NCBI RefSeq assembly: GCF_003065425.1
Contig: NZ_CP026949.1
Location: 1,240,001 to 1,304,000 of the forward strand
Length of the DNA stretch: 64,000 nucleotides
Direction: 5' to 3'
Origin: Mycetocola zhujimingii
GTDB taxonomy: Bacteria; Actinomycetota; Actinomycetes; Actinomycetales; Microbacteriaceae
How positions within the stretch are numbered: the first letter of the stretch is position 1; every line of letters starts with the position of its first letter. This document shows positions 16,635 to 25,445 of the stretch, piece after piece. Position numbers and translations under genes: made by a program. The notes beneath the pieces are model-generated. The model saw nothing but the letters and a program-made list of their open reading frames with translations. It made no database searches and was not told the DNA's origin.

Positions 16635-17117
16635 TCAGATGTTGTCGGCCAGCTGCGCTTCCTGTTCCTTCGATAGCGACGTCTGGACGACGGTGCCGTT
16701 GTACGGAGCAAGCGCCTCGGTGAACTTGTCCTGGGTCAGCTTCGTTGCGTAGAGAACAATCGCCGATTTTCCGGCGCTCACGGTGTCCTGGACCCGCTCA
16801 CGGAACTCGCTGTTGATTCCCGCCTTGTCGAGCGCTGCGAAAAGCGCTCCAAAAGCGCCGCCGATGACGAGCCCGACCAGCGGCATGAAGAAGAGAATGC
16901 CGAGCAGTGCTCCGAAGACGGCACCACCAGCAGCTCCGATGCCGACTTTTCCAACGGGACCGGGGTGCGTGACGTGGGTCTTTCCTTCGTCGTCGACCGT
17001 CACGAGGGCAAGGCCGGCAAGCTGGACGATCAGGTCGTCCTGCAATTCCAGAACTTTGTTATACGCCGCTTCCGCGTCGGTTTTGGTGTCGAACGAGATG
17101 ACGATGAGATCGGCCAT
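16635..17117 (-). CDS. DUF1269-type membrane-associated protein
   Basis: A 160-residue paralogue of the protein at 15014: DLIVISFDTKTDAEAAYNKV at the N-terminus, HPGPVGKVGIGAAGGAVFGA followed by a hydrophobic hairpin (LLGILFFMPLVGLVIGG), and a C-terminal SAGKSAIVLY segment. This is the typical DUF1269 form. AAAGGCGG stands upstream of ATG 17117. The function is unknown, probably envelope- or stress-related. Confidence 0.8.
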   Translation of the reverse strand: MADLIVISFDTKTDAEAAYNKVLELQDDLIVQLAGLALVTVDDEGKTHVTHPGPVGKVGIGAAGGAVFGALLGILFFMPLVGLVIGGAFGALFAALDKAGINSEFRERVQDTVSAGKSAIVLYATKLTQDKFTEALAPYNGTVVQTSLSKEQEAQLADNI

Positions 17118-17239
17118 GGGGTGCCGCCTTTCTTGGTTTGAGCAAAGGTGCCGAGTGCACTGCTTCGGGCCTCGCCGTCCAGGCGAGGGCGTTCGTAGGC
17201 ATGGTGGCTTTGGTCCCTGCTGCCGGGCAGGGTCGATGG

Positions 17240-17253
17240 TCCCGTTAACGGGA
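17240..17253. promoter_or_regulatory. Perfect 14-bp palindrome
   Basis: TCCCGTTAACGGGA lies in the 227-bp divergent region between the DUF1269 gene and the PLDc_N gene. It could be an operator. A CCTCGCC/GGCGAGG hairpin stands about 50 bp to its left. Confidence 0.35.
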
Positions 17254-17344
17254 TCTCCGCAGAAAGCAGTCACGGGGATTCGTTGACAACCCACGTGCCG
17301 TCGCCGAGACTTGCGCTACCTACCCCGGCAGCGAAAGGACAGCT

Positions 17345-17584
17345 GTGACCGCGAATCCGCTCCTTCCCGTTTGGTTCGATATCGTCTGGACCCTCGTCCT
17401 CGCCGTGGTCGTTGTGTCGCTCGTGCTGGCGCTCGTTCAGATCGCTCGACGGCGCGACCTCGACGCTGTGGCCCGCGCCGCCTGGGTACTCGTCGTGATC
17501 ATCGCCCCGATCATCGGCCCTGTTGCCTGGTTTGCCATCGGCAGGCGCCTTCCGCCGCCCCCGAGTTCGGTCGTGGACCCGTGA
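17345..17584 (+). CDS. PLDc_N-type small membrane protein
   Basis: A 79-residue protein with two membrane helices: the first about residues 10-33, then the Arg-rich loop ARRRDLDAVARAAW, then VLVVIIAPIIGPVAWFAIGR. This is the phospholipase-D-nuclease N-terminal (PLDc_N) pattern found alone in many actinobacteria. The GTG start follows GAAAGGAC. The stop overlaps the next gene by four bases (GTGA). Confidence 0.75.
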   Translation: MTANPLLPVWFDIVWTLVLAVVVVSLVLALVQIARRRDLDAVARAAWVLVVIIAPIIGPVAWFAIGRRLPPPPSSVVDP

Positions 17585-18141
17585 GGACGGATTCCGCCCT
17601 CCGACCAGACCCGGCCGTTCCGCTCGACGTCGATGACCTCGCCGCCGCTGCTGAAGGCGAGGTCGAGGAGGTACCGCTTGGGCGCAGCTCTGTTCAGGCT
17701 GCAATCGCCTCCCTTATCTCAGCGGTGGTGGTCGTCGCTTTGTTGCTCGTCGTCGTTCAGTGGGTTGAGGCAGCAGCCACTGACGCTGCCAACGGCACGG
17801 AGTGCCGGGGGCCGGACTGCGTTGAGGTGCAGCTTGGTGACCTCGCCATTCCGGCGGCGACGGCGCTGCCGGCAGGGACCACAGTGGTCGCGTCGAACAG
17901 GTTCGCCAAGCTCGACGAACAGTTTGTTTACTTCGAGGTACGGATGCCGCCTGATTCGGCCTTGCCCGCTTTTCCGCAGCCGTGGGTCGGTGTGTCTGAC
18001 TCAGGGGATGACGAGAACAGGAATGCGCGGAGGATGCTTGGGCGCGGGTACACCGATGTGTTCTGGTCGGGTGACTACGCGGCGGGCACCGATGACGACG
18101 GTTCGATCCTGATCATCGGGCAGTACCAAACCGGCGACTGA
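17581..18141 (+). CDS. Membrane-anchored protein of unknown function
   Basis: A 186-residue protein with an acidic cytoplasmic N-terminus, one membrane helix (AAIASLISAVVVVALLLVVV, about residues 40-60) and an extracellular domain with two cysteines (TECRGPDC), which may form a disulfide. GTG 17581 overlaps the preceding stop as GTGA, so it is coupled to the PLDc_N protein. I do not recognise the family. Confidence 0.6.
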   Translation: MRTDSALRPDPAVPLDVDDLAAAAEGEVEEVPLGRSSVQAAIASLISAVVVVALLLVVVQWVEAAATDAANGTECRGPDCVEVQLGDLAIPAATALPAGTTVVASNRFAKLDEQFVYFEVRMPPDSALPAFPQPWVGVSDSGDDENRNARRMLGRGYTDVFWSGDYAAGTDDDGSILIIGQYQTGD

Positions 18142-18144
18142 CGG

Positions 18145-18930
18145 TCAGCGCGCCGATTGCGACGCGAACCTGGCGAGCTCGTCAGCCATCGGGCCCGGCT
18201 CCCACGAGTGCTCGGCCCCCGGCATCCGTTTCCACGTGGCACCGGGTATCGCCGCGGTGATCATTTCCGCCGCAGGCACCATCACATCGTCGTAGCTCGT
18301 TGTTCCCACCATGGTGAGAACCGGAATCCTGATGTCCGCGAGCAACTCCGACAGCGGGGCTGACTCGGCCCAGGCCAGTGAGTCGGCATCCGGCTGAAGA
18401 GTTGGTGCCTGCGGCACCATGGCCGGTATCGACGCCACCATCTCGAGAATTTCGGGCGGCATGTCTTTCATGTAAAGGGTGAGCGCTGCTTTATTGTCGC
18501 CAGCGGCGATGAGGGCGCGAAGCTCGTCGGCCCACTCGCGCGCTCCGCTGTCGGGGGGAGCGAGGGGTGCTTCCCAGAGCGCCAGACCCGCGACGGGGAG
18601 GCCGCGTATCGCGGCGAGAAGCGAGATCGAACAGCCCGAGGAGTGACCGCAGAGCACAGCGGTCCCGCCCACGTGCTCGATCAGTGAGGAGAGCGCGGCG
18701 AGTTCCCGGTCGAGGGTGAACGGGCCATCCGCGACGCTCTCGCCGCGACCGGGCCGGTCGTAGACAACTGTGGTGCAGCCCTTCTGCGCCAGCAGCTCGG
18801 CAGTCTCGGTCGTCGTCGGGTCTATCTCGCGCCACGGTCCGGCGCCGGCGACGAAGATCACGGCGGGGCCCTCGCCGCGCAGGTCGAAAGCGACCCGATC
18901 GTTCAGGCTGGTGGTCACGACACTCGACAC
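18145..18930 (-). CDS. Alpha/beta hydrolase
   Basis: A 261-residue alpha/beta-hydrolase fold enzyme: oxyanion-loop region VIFVAGAGPWRE, YDRPGRGES, nucleophile elbow CGHSSGCS with the catalytic Ser, an acidic residue after LTMVGTTSYDD, and the catalytic His in GAEHSW. GTG 18930 is preceded by GAGG at five bases; a longer frame from 19065 lacks such a site. The substrate is unknown. It ends three bases after the convergent membrane protein gene, without a visible terminator. Confidence 0.8.
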   Translation of the reverse strand: MSSVVTTSLNDRVAFDLRGEGPAVIFVAGAGPWREIDPTTTETAELLAQKGCTTVVYDRPGRGESVADGPFTLDRELAALSSLIEHVGGTAVLCGHSSGCSISLLAAIRGLPVAGLALWEAPLAPPDSGAREWADELRALIAAGDNKAALTLYMKDMPPEILEMVASIPAMVPQAPTLQPDADSLAWAESAPLSELLADIRIPVLTMVGTTSYDDVMVPAAEMITAAIPGATWKRMPGAEHSWEPGPMADELARFASQSAR

Positions 18931-19327
18931 GATTACCTCGATCCTTCGGATGCCCTCACGGTAGACCCGGGGGAAAGCGGCGGCAACCCCCGGTGGAGCG
19001 TGCCTTCCGCCGGAAGTGACGCTTGTCTTGTCTGGTCGGGTTTCTCTAGCGTGGACACCGTGCAATCAGCAGTCTCTCCGTCATCATGGCGGTGCTGCCG
19101 AGCAGGCCGAACCGCTGACTCCGGAGGGGCGGCCGGTGGATTAAGGGCCCTCGATCATGGCGTCTACCTCTTTTTCCGCTCGCGGGCCAGAGGAGAGGTA
19201 TTCGTCGACGGCAGACGCAATGGCGTCTAGCGTAGGAGAAAGCAGTGCGCCAGCCCGTTTTCGCCGCGGTGCAGAACCAGGTGCCGCGGTCGGGCCGGTC
19301 ACGACGAGCAGTTTGAGGAGAATCACG
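18931..19327. other. Intergenic stretch with no clear gene
   Basis: About 400 bp between the hydrolase and the small acidic protein. A short GTG ORF at 19060-19230 has a -10-like TAGCGT seven bases upstream, but its codon content is poor and I do not call it. No terminator or structured RNA was recognised. Confidence 0.5.
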
Positions 19328-19528
19328 ATGAGTCCCAATGCCGGCGGCGCAAACTTCGGTGGTCCCAAAGAGAACGAAGGCACGAAAGGATATTCAGCAG
19401 ACGACCGTCCACTCCGGGACGGACACAATCCCGAACCCGACCTCCCGGATCCGGAGGAGGCGTTCGAAGAGGCTGAGGAAACCGACGGCCTCTCCCTCGA
19501 GCCCGGTATCGACCCGGAGGACGCGTAG
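19328..19528 (+). CDS. Small acidic protein of unknown function
   Basis: A 66-residue, strongly acidic protein that looks unstructured (NPEPDLPDPEEAFEEAEETD). ATG 19328 is preceded by GAGGAG at a seven-base distance, which argues for real translation. It lies 23 bp upstream of arfB and may be co-transcribed. It is not a member of a family I know. Confidence 0.6.
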   Translation: MSPNAGGANFGGPKENEGTKGYSADDRPLRDGHNPEPDLPDPEEAFEEAEETDGLSLEPGIDPEDA

Positions 19529-19551
19529 CCAGATCGCGGGACATTTCTGTC

Positions 19552-19974
19552 ATGGATTTAGAGGTGTCGACCGCGCTCACAATTCCGGCCGGTGAACTCG
19601 GCTGGCGGTTTTCGCGTTCGTCAGGGCCCGGCGGGCAGCACGTCAACACCTCGGACAGTCGGGTCGAGCTCTCGTGGAACGTGGCCGACTCGACCGCTCT
19701 GACCGACGAGCAACGGGAGAGGCTCCTGACCCGCCTCCGCGGACGCCTCGTCGCTGGCGTGGTCACGGTTACAGCGTCTGAGCAGCGGTCGCAGCTCCGT
19801 AACCGTGAGATTGCGCTCCGTAAGCTCGCCGAACTCGTGAGTGCCGGCCTCGCGCCCGACGGCCCACGTCGGCGTCCGACGAAACCGACGCGCGGTTCGA
19901 ACCATCGCCGCCTCGCGGCCAAGGAACGGCGCTCGACGACCAAGCAACACCGCCGGCGGCCACCCCTGGATTGA
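19552..19974 (+). CDS. arfB: Alternative ribosome-rescue factor ArfB
   Basis: A 140-residue peptidyl-tRNA hydrolase that releases stalled ribosomes. The GGQ motif of class I release factors is at residues 27-29 in SSGPGGQHVN, and the basic C-terminal tail (SNHRRLAAKERRSTTKQHRR) is the part that enters the empty mRNA channel in this family. The length is that of ArfB/YaeJ and it lacks the codon-recognition domain of RF1/RF2. No strong Shine-Dalgarno is seen. Confidence 0.92.
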   Translation: MDLEVSTALTIPAGELGWRFSRSSGPGGQHVNTSDSRVELSWNVADSTALTDEQRERLLTRLRGRLVAGVVTVTASEQRSQLRNREIALRKLAELVSAGLAPDGPRRRPTKPTRGSNHRRLAAKERRSTTKQHRRRPPLD

Positions 19975-20027
19975 GCCGGTCGCTGAAGGCGGTGCCGGAT
20001 GTTACTGCCCGATGTCGGTGCCGGATG

Positions 20028-21629
20028 TCAGTTCCGGCGCCACATCCAGGCGGTACTGTCCGGCCGCAGGACGGCATCCGTTTCACCGTCGGTACGGAAC
20101 AGCACCGTCCCATCGGGGAGTGGCACCGGTTCATCGCCCATGGCAATCGCGACGGTCATGCCTCCCTCCCGGTCGCAGGTAACCAGCCCGTTGAATTCCG
20201 AGCGCCACGACACAGGCTCGTCGGGCGGGATCCTGCCGGTCCGCAGAAGGGACTCCCGGCACCGGATGGCCGCCCGCACCAGGGTGAGATTCGAGTGCGG
20301 GTCGGCCTCCTGTCGTTCGACCGACCAGGATCCCCACCCGGTCGGCGTCGGCAACCAGGCCGTCACGCCATCGTTCACCGTGAAGCCGTTGACTTTCTCC
20401 GGCGAGACGGTCCACGGCATCGGGATGCGCGCACCGTCACGTCCCGTGCCGCTGGAGACCCAGATGGGATCGACCCGCGCCGAGGGCGGAACGTCGACCT
20501 CGGGCAAGCCAAGCTCCTGGCCCTGGTACAGATACACGGCCCCGGGTAATCCGAGCAGGGCCACCACAGCAGCAGCTGCCCGCCTGGCGCCACGTTCACC
20601 GCCACCGAACCGGCTGGCCGTTCGCACGAGGTCGTGGTTCTCCAACGCCCAGCTCGGAGCAGATCCATGGGTTCGTCGCGCCCGCTCGAGGCGTTCGCCG
20701 ACCGCAGCCCACTCGTCGCCGTTCCACTCGAGCCGCGCAAAGGCAAAAGCGAAGGCCTGGTGCAGTTCGTCCGGCCTGGTGTACCTGGCGGCCCGGTCGG
20801 GTTCCAGATTGACCTCGCCGACGAGCAGACGGGCGGGTTCGTACTGGTCGGCGATCCGCCGCCAGCGGCGATAGACCTCGTGAACCGGTTCCTGGTCGGT
20901 CACCAGCGGGTTCGAGCGCAGGCCATCCGCAACGGCCGGCACGTCCGGCGCGTCAGGCATCCCCTCAGCCTTGAACATGCCGTGGGCCACATCGATGCGG
21001 ATGCCGTCGACCCCGCGATCGAACCAGAACCGGAGCACACCGTCGAAGTAGTCCGCCACGGCGGGGTTGCGCCAGTTCCAGTCGGGCTGGGCCGGGCTGA
21101 ACAGGTGCAGGTACCACTGCCTGTCGGTGGCAGAGTCGGGCCAGACCCGATGCCAGGCCGGGCCGCCGAAGACACTCGTCCAGTTGTTGGGCGCTCGATC
21201 ACCGACGCCGTCGGCGACGTGGAACATCGCGCGCTCGGGTGAACCCGGGCCCGCTGCTGCCGCGTTCTTGAACAGCGGATGCTGTACCGAGGCATGGTTC
21301 GGGACGATGTCGACCAACACCCGGAGACCCAGCGTGTGTGCCTCCGCGAGCAGGTCATCGACGTCGGCGAGGGTCCCGAAGAGCGGATCGACGTCGCAGT
21401 AATCGCTGACGTCGTACCCCTGGTCGACCTGCGGGGAGCGCTGGAACGGGGTGATCCAGATGCCATCCACGCCCAGCGAGGCGATGTACGGTAACCGCTC
21501 GCGGATGCCACGAAGGTCGCCGATCCCGTTTCCCGTTGAGTCAGCGAATGACCGGGGATAAACCTCGTAGATGACGGCGGTCCGCCACCAGTCGTCCGAC
21601 GCGGCGGGCGGTTCATCAGTTCTGGCCAT
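20028..21629 (-). CDS. Alpha-glucosidase-type GH13 glycoside hydrolase
   Basis: A 533-residue enzyme with the GH13 conserved regions in order: DIVPNHAS (region I), GIRIDVAHGM with the nucleophile Asp (II), LLVGEVNLEP with the acid/base Glu (III) and ENHDLVR (IV). The N-terminus WWRTAVIYEVYPRSFADSTG is typical of alpha-glucosidases and oligo-1,6-glucosidases. There is no signal peptide, so it is cytosolic. ATG 21629 has GGAAGAG upstream. It is a stand-alone gene preceded by the terminator of the protease gene; no sugar transporter is adjacent. Confidence 0.88.
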   Translation of the reverse strand: MARTDEPPAASDDWWRTAVIYEVYPRSFADSTGNGIGDLRGIRERLPYIASLGVDGIWITPFQRSPQVDQGYDVSDYCDVDPLFGTLADVDDLLAEAHTLGLRVLVDIVPNHASVQHPLFKNAAAAGPGSPERAMFHVADGVGDRAPNNWTSVFGGPAWHRVWPDSATDRQWYLHLFSPAQPDWNWRNPAVADYFDGVLRFWFDRGVDGIRIDVAHGMFKAEGMPDAPDVPAVADGLRSNPLVTDQEPVHEVYRRWRRIADQYEPARLLVGEVNLEPDRAARYTRPDELHQAFAFAFARLEWNGDEWAAVGERLERARRTHGSAPSWALENHDLVRTASRFGGGERGARRAAAAVVALLGLPGAVYLYQGQELGLPEVDVPPSARVDPIWVSSGTGRDGARIPMPWTVSPEKVNGFTVNDGVTAWLPTPTGWGSWSVERQEADPHSNLTLVRAAIRCRESLLRTGRIPPDEPVSWRSEFNGLVTCDREGGMTVAIAMGDEPVPLPDGTVLFRTDGETDAVLRPDSTAWMWRRN

Positions 21630-21688
21630 GCTGCTCTTCCGTATTCGTCTGCGCCGCGGGGTGGAGTGATCGCCCACCGTGCGGGTCA

Positions 21689-21732
21689 GGCAGAAGCGGC
21701 GCCCTCCCAAGGGGAAGGGCGCCGCTTCTGCC
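21689..21732 (-). terminator. Terminator after the metalloprotease gene
   Basis: A 17-bp perfect stem, GGCAGAAGCGGCGCCCT at 21689-21705 with its complement at 21716-21732, and a 10-base loop. It lies seven bases after the stop of the leftward protease gene. Confidence 0.88.
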
Positions 21733-21738
21733 GTCGCG

Positions 21739-23880
21739 TTACTTCTTCTTGCCGTTGCCGGTATTCGTGACGCTGAGGACGTAGTCCGCATCGAGGAACA
21801 TCAGGTCGCCGCTCGGCATGTTCGAGACGAGGGTCGCGAAGTCACGATCCTTGCCGTTGGCACACTTGGTGTTGAATCCGGACTGCGAGATGTTGTCACC
21901 CTCGAGCCGGTAGACGTAGTTGCCCGCGCCGTCGGTGATTTCGAACGGCGATACAACGCCGGGAGTCAGGTCACAGCTGGCGACGACCTGGACGGTCCAG
22001 TTGTTGTCCTGCAGCCCCGTCGTCTCGAACCACTCGCCCTCCGCACTCGTCACGGTCGCCGCAGCACCGTTGACCCGCACATCATCGACGAACCAGCCCG
22101 TGTCGAGGTAGGCCGCATCGGTTGAATAGCGGAAACGAACATCCGTCGCGCCGGCAGGCAGCTGCGCGGTGTAGTGCACGTACTCCGGGTCATCAACGAA
22201 GTAGGAGCCACCGGACGTGCCGGTGAGCCCGTTGCCCTCGGTGTTTCCACCGTGCGGGTCATCGTTGCTCGTGACAACCGTTCCGGCGTCGTTGACGAGC
22301 GGAACCGTGACCCAGTCAGAGCCAACGAGCGCCTCGACGAATCCGTAGTCCCAGCCCTCTTCGATGAAGTGCCAGGTCCAGAAGTCGAGCGACGTTGCCG
22401 TTGACGCCACGTCGACGTCCAGCACGTTCTCCGACTGGCTCACGTATCCCGCATACCAGTGGGTGTCTCCGGTGTGCGGCGCGATCTGTGTGCCGTCTTC
22501 ACCGTCGAGGCCGACCGTGACGGTCGGGCCCGGGTTGCGGAATCGCTCAACCTGGAGACCGTATGGCAGTGCGGTCGGCGTCTGTCCGTTGGCGCGCTTG
22601 TCCCACTTGGACGACGGCTGAGCGCCCTGGTTGTTGCCGCGGCCGCCCCAGAACTGGTCGTCAGCGATGTCGATCGTCCAGTCGGTGTACGCGGAGTCGC
22701 CGAAGTCGACGGCCTTGATATCGAAGCGAGCGGATGCCTCATCATCGAGGTAGACCGCGACGGCCCAGTCCTGGAACAGTTCGTCAGCGGTGCGAAGGGC
22801 CGCGCCGGACTCGGCGTTGAACAGGTCGATCGCCGCCTGCACCCCGTCGATCCCGTCGCCCTGGTTCTCGAAGATCCGCTGGATCAGCAGGTCGCCGCCC
22901 GTGCCGTCATTCTGGAGATCGGGCGTGAAAGTGCCGTCCCCGTTTCCGCCGGCCTGCTCCCAGACGTACTGGAAGAACGTGTATGCGGCTCCGTAGTTCT
23001 CGAGCCCGCCGCCCCATCGGGTCAGAGACGTTTCAGCATAGAAAACCTGGTGATTCGACAGGTGCGAACCGCCAACGTCATATCCGTTGAGGAAAACGGC
23101 GAAGTCAGCGAGTCCCTCGTCGACCCACGAGAGTTCCCCGGGATCACTGTAGTTGTGTAGCAGGTGCTCGAGCTCGTGGGCGATGACCCCTTCGTAGAGC
23201 GTCGGCGAGTCATTCTCGGGGTCATCGTCGCGCCACTCGGAGTCGTTGGGTCCTACGCGGTTCGCCCAGTCGAATGCATCGATGACGATGACGTTCATCC
23301 CGACAGAGTCGATGAAGTCAGGCGCAAAGTACCCGGCGGTGTACGTGTCTTCCGCGCAGTCGTAGTAGTTGGCATCCTGAACGTTGTAGACGACCATCAC
23401 GAGTGAATCGCTCGCGGGTTCATCGGGATCGGCCGCATCCATCGGGCCGAAGTGCTCTTCGTCGACGGCGACGATCTGGCTCGACAGTTCGTTGCCCATG
23501 TAGTCGATCTGTGCCTGGGTGAGCGCGTATTCGGATGCCGCGCGGTCGGTGCACGGAGCGAACTCGTCGTCGGGGTTGTGGTCGAACGCCGGATCGAGGC
23601 TCGCGACGCCCGTTGGCGCTGAGCCATCGAGCGGGGTCCCCGCTGGCACATAGATGTAGACGGGAGTGCCGTCGGGTGTTGCGCCGGCGTAGGCGCGTTC
23701 GAAGTCCTGGTCGTAGGTGCCGCCGGCTTCACTGTCGTTGATCGGCAGCGTGAGGCCGGGTTCCCCCGGCAGGTTTTCGTGATCGTCGGCAACGGCGGGA
23801 ACCGCTGCCGTGGCAACAAGGGTGAAAGCTAACGCGCAGCCCAGTGAAACACCGAGTGCGCGGGCGCGAGGCTTGTGCAC
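21739..23880 (-). CDS. Secreted zinc metalloprotease, immune inhibitor A (M6)-like
   Basis: A 713-residue exported protease. The signal peptide (ARALGVSLGCALAFTLVATA, cut near VADD) is followed by a pro-region, then the zinc motif HELEHLLH near residue 235 with DEGLADF about 20 residues on, supplying the third ligand and the family Asp. The C-terminal part (WTWHFIEEGWDYGFVEA, then DTGWFVDDVRVNG) resembles the beta-sandwich of immune inhibitor A peptidases. GTG 23880 has GGAGG seven bases upstream. It is a single-gene unit with a strong terminator and probably degrades extracellular protein. Confidence 0.82.
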   Translation of the reverse strand: MHKPRARALGVSLGCALAFTLVATAAVPAVADDHENLPGEPGLTLPINDSEAGGTYDQDFERAYAGATPDGTPVYIYVPAGTPLDGSAPTGVASLDPAFDHNPDDEFAPCTDRAASEYALTQAQIDYMGNELSSQIVAVDEEHFGPMDAADPDEPASDSLVMVVYNVQDANYYDCAEDTYTAGYFAPDFIDSVGMNVIVIDAFDWANRVGPNDSEWRDDDPENDSPTLYEGVIAHELEHLLHNYSDPGELSWVDEGLADFAVFLNGYDVGGSHLSNHQVFYAETSLTRWGGGLENYGAAYTFFQYVWEQAGGNGDGTFTPDLQNDGTGGDLLIQRIFENQGDGIDGVQAAIDLFNAESGAALRTADELFQDWAVAVYLDDEASARFDIKAVDFGDSAYTDWTIDIADDQFWGGRGNNQGAQPSSKWDKRANGQTPTALPYGLQVERFRNPGPTVTVGLDGEDGTQIAPHTGDTHWYAGYVSQSENVLDVDVASTATSLDFWTWHFIEEGWDYGFVEALVGSDWVTVPLVNDAGTVVTSNDDPHGGNTEGNGLTGTSGGSYFVDDPEYVHYTAQLPAGATDVRFRYSTDAAYLDTGWFVDDVRVNGAAATVTSAEGEWFETTGLQDNNWTVQVVASCDLTPGVVSPFEITDGAGNYVYRLEGDNISQSGFNTKCANGKDRDFATLVSNMPSGDLMFLDADYVLSVTNTGNGKKK

Positions 23881-24075
23881 GGTTGTACCTCCAAAGAAGG
23901 GTCCAACCGTCGACGACTCGTAATCTCCGGCGACCGGACCGATGAGGGCAGGCGGATGCCTGTCGATTGCACATCAGTAGAGCATCAAACCGGCGCGAGG
24001 GGAATGGAATGATCGAGAAATGCAGTCGCGCTGGGAGGATGAGGTCTGCGTCACCTGTCCACGGTGCCCGTTGTG

Positions 24076-24081
24076 TACTCT
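24076..24081 (+). promoter_or_regulatory. -10 element of a leaderless promoter
   Basis: TACTCT stands exactly six bases before ATG 24088; there is no ribosome binding site. Confidence 0.45.
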
Positions 24082-24087
24082 GGGCCG

Positions 24088-24756
24088 ATGGAGCCAGAGC
24101 AGATGGAGGCCAAGCCGCCGGAACCCGCGTCGGCGGGCGCCCCGGCTTCCCGCCTGCCACACGGCTGGGTACCGATCGGGGAACGGCAATGGAGCATCGT
24201 CTGGGTGGGGGCTTCCTCGCTCGTCGGAACGCTGATCATCTACCAAACGCTCTTCTTCATCACCCAGGTCGGTCGTTTGCTTGAGCTTCCGCTTCCCGTC
24301 GTTGCCATCGTCGCCGTCGGCGTCGTGACAACCGTCCTGGTTGTGATGACACTCGTGCACCGCTGGCGCTGGCCGCAGCCGGCCGTCAACCTGGATACCT
24401 CCGAGCTCCGATCAGGAACGAAGGTGGTGCCACTTGCCGCCGTCACCACTGCGTCGCTGGCCGTGGTGTCTGTGAGAAAGACTCGCGTGCTGGTCCTGCG
24501 TGTTACCGCCGACAAGGAGGCGCGGGCCGAGTTCGTGCTGCGGAACCGGAACAACCACACCCCCGACGCCGAAACGCTTGGCGTCCTCTCCGAAGCACTG
24601 CGGCGCACGAGCATCGCGATGCCGGTCTCGAAAGACGATCCAGACGGGCGCTTCGCGCGCTATAACTTCCCTGGCTTCCTCACGCGTGAGCAAGCGGTCG
24701 CTCTCGTACTTGACCCGCCGGAGAGCGACGAGCCGTTGCCAATCCTCATAGCGTGA
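24088..24756 (+). CDS. Membrane protein of unknown function
   Basis: A 222-residue protein with a Pro/Ala-rich N-terminus, two membrane helices (about residues 37-58 and 68-90) and a cytosolic C-terminal half with a PH-like or bPH-type strand pattern (LAVVSVRKTRVLVLRVTADK). ATG 24088 fits a leaderless start; a GTG at 24064 is possible but has no support. The family is not recognised. Confidence 0.6.
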   Translation: MEPEQMEAKPPEPASAGAPASRLPHGWVPIGERQWSIVWVGASSLVGTLIIYQTLFFITQVGRLLELPLPVVAIVAVGVVTTVLVVMTLVHRWRWPQPAVNLDTSELRSGTKVVPLAAVTTASLAVVSVRKTRVLVLRVTADKEARAEFVLRNRNNHTPDAETLGVLSEALRRTSIAMPVSKDDPDGRFARYNFPGFLTREQAVALVLDPPESDEPLPILIA

Positions 24757-24768
24757 GGGCCGCTGCCG

Positions 24769-25374
24769 TCAGAGTCCGAGCAGCAGGCTCGCGGCGATCC
24801 CGATCATGACAACGGCAATCAGCGCATCAAGAATCCGCCACGCTACGGGGCGGGCGAAGAGCGGCCGAAGGAGCCGGGATCCGAATCCCAGTGCGGTAAA
24901 CCAGGCAACGCTGCCGAGAGCGGCGCCGAGGGCGAACCACCATCGGCCATCGCCGTAGGTCGCTCCGATCGACCCGAGCAGGACGACCGTGTCGAGATAG
25001 ACATGCGGGTTGAGCCAGGTGAGCGCGAGCGCCGTGACAATCGCCGTCCGAAGGGAGGTTGGAGCACCCGCGGGGTTGGCGTCGAGGGCGCCGGGTCGAG
25101 CCGCCCGAATCGCGGAACGAACGCCGTACCAGGTGAGAAATGCCGCACCGCCGATGCGCACAACGACCAGAAGCACATCCGCGGCCTGGATCAGGGCGCC
25201 GAGGCCCCAGATGCCGAGTGCGATCAGAATGGCATCCGAGGCCGCGCAAATCGCAACGATCCATCCGACATGCTCGCGACGAAGACCCTGCCGGAGGACA
25301 AAAGCGTTCTGAGCGCCGATGGCGATGATGAGAGAGAGGCCAAGGCCGAGGCCGGCGAGGAGGGGTACAAGCAC
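24769..25374 (-). CDS. lysE: Lysine/arginine exporter LysE
   Basis: A 201-residue LysE/ArgO exporter of basic amino acids. IIAIGAQNAFVLRQGLRREH near residue 16 is the family signature, and LTWLNPHVYLDTVVLLG near residue 117 is the second conserved segment. About six helices are predicted. It is divergent from a LysR regulator of the LysG/ArgP type, the same arrangement as lysE-lysG in Corynebacterium. The GTG start lacks a well-placed Shine-Dalgarno. Confidence 0.92.
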   Translation of the reverse strand: MLVPLLAGLGLGLSLIIAIGAQNAFVLRQGLRREHVGWIVAICAASDAILIALGIWGLGALIQAADVLLVVVRIGGAAFLTWYGVRSAIRAARPGALDANPAGAPTSLRTAIVTALALTWLNPHVYLDTVVLLGSIGATYGDGRWWFALGAALGSVAWFTALGFGSRLLRPLFARPVAWRILDALIAVVMIGIAASLLLGL

Positions 25375-25445
25375 CTTCTCACGGTAGGGCGCTTCCTCTC
25401 ACAAGGCCAGCTACATATTCTCGTGGCACATTAGAATCGCTAACT

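Noticed and set aside
19060-19230. Short GTG ORF with a CC pair and a -10-like box, possibly a leader peptide
   Set aside because: No attenuator hairpin or related downstream gene, and the peptide looks like random high-GC translation.
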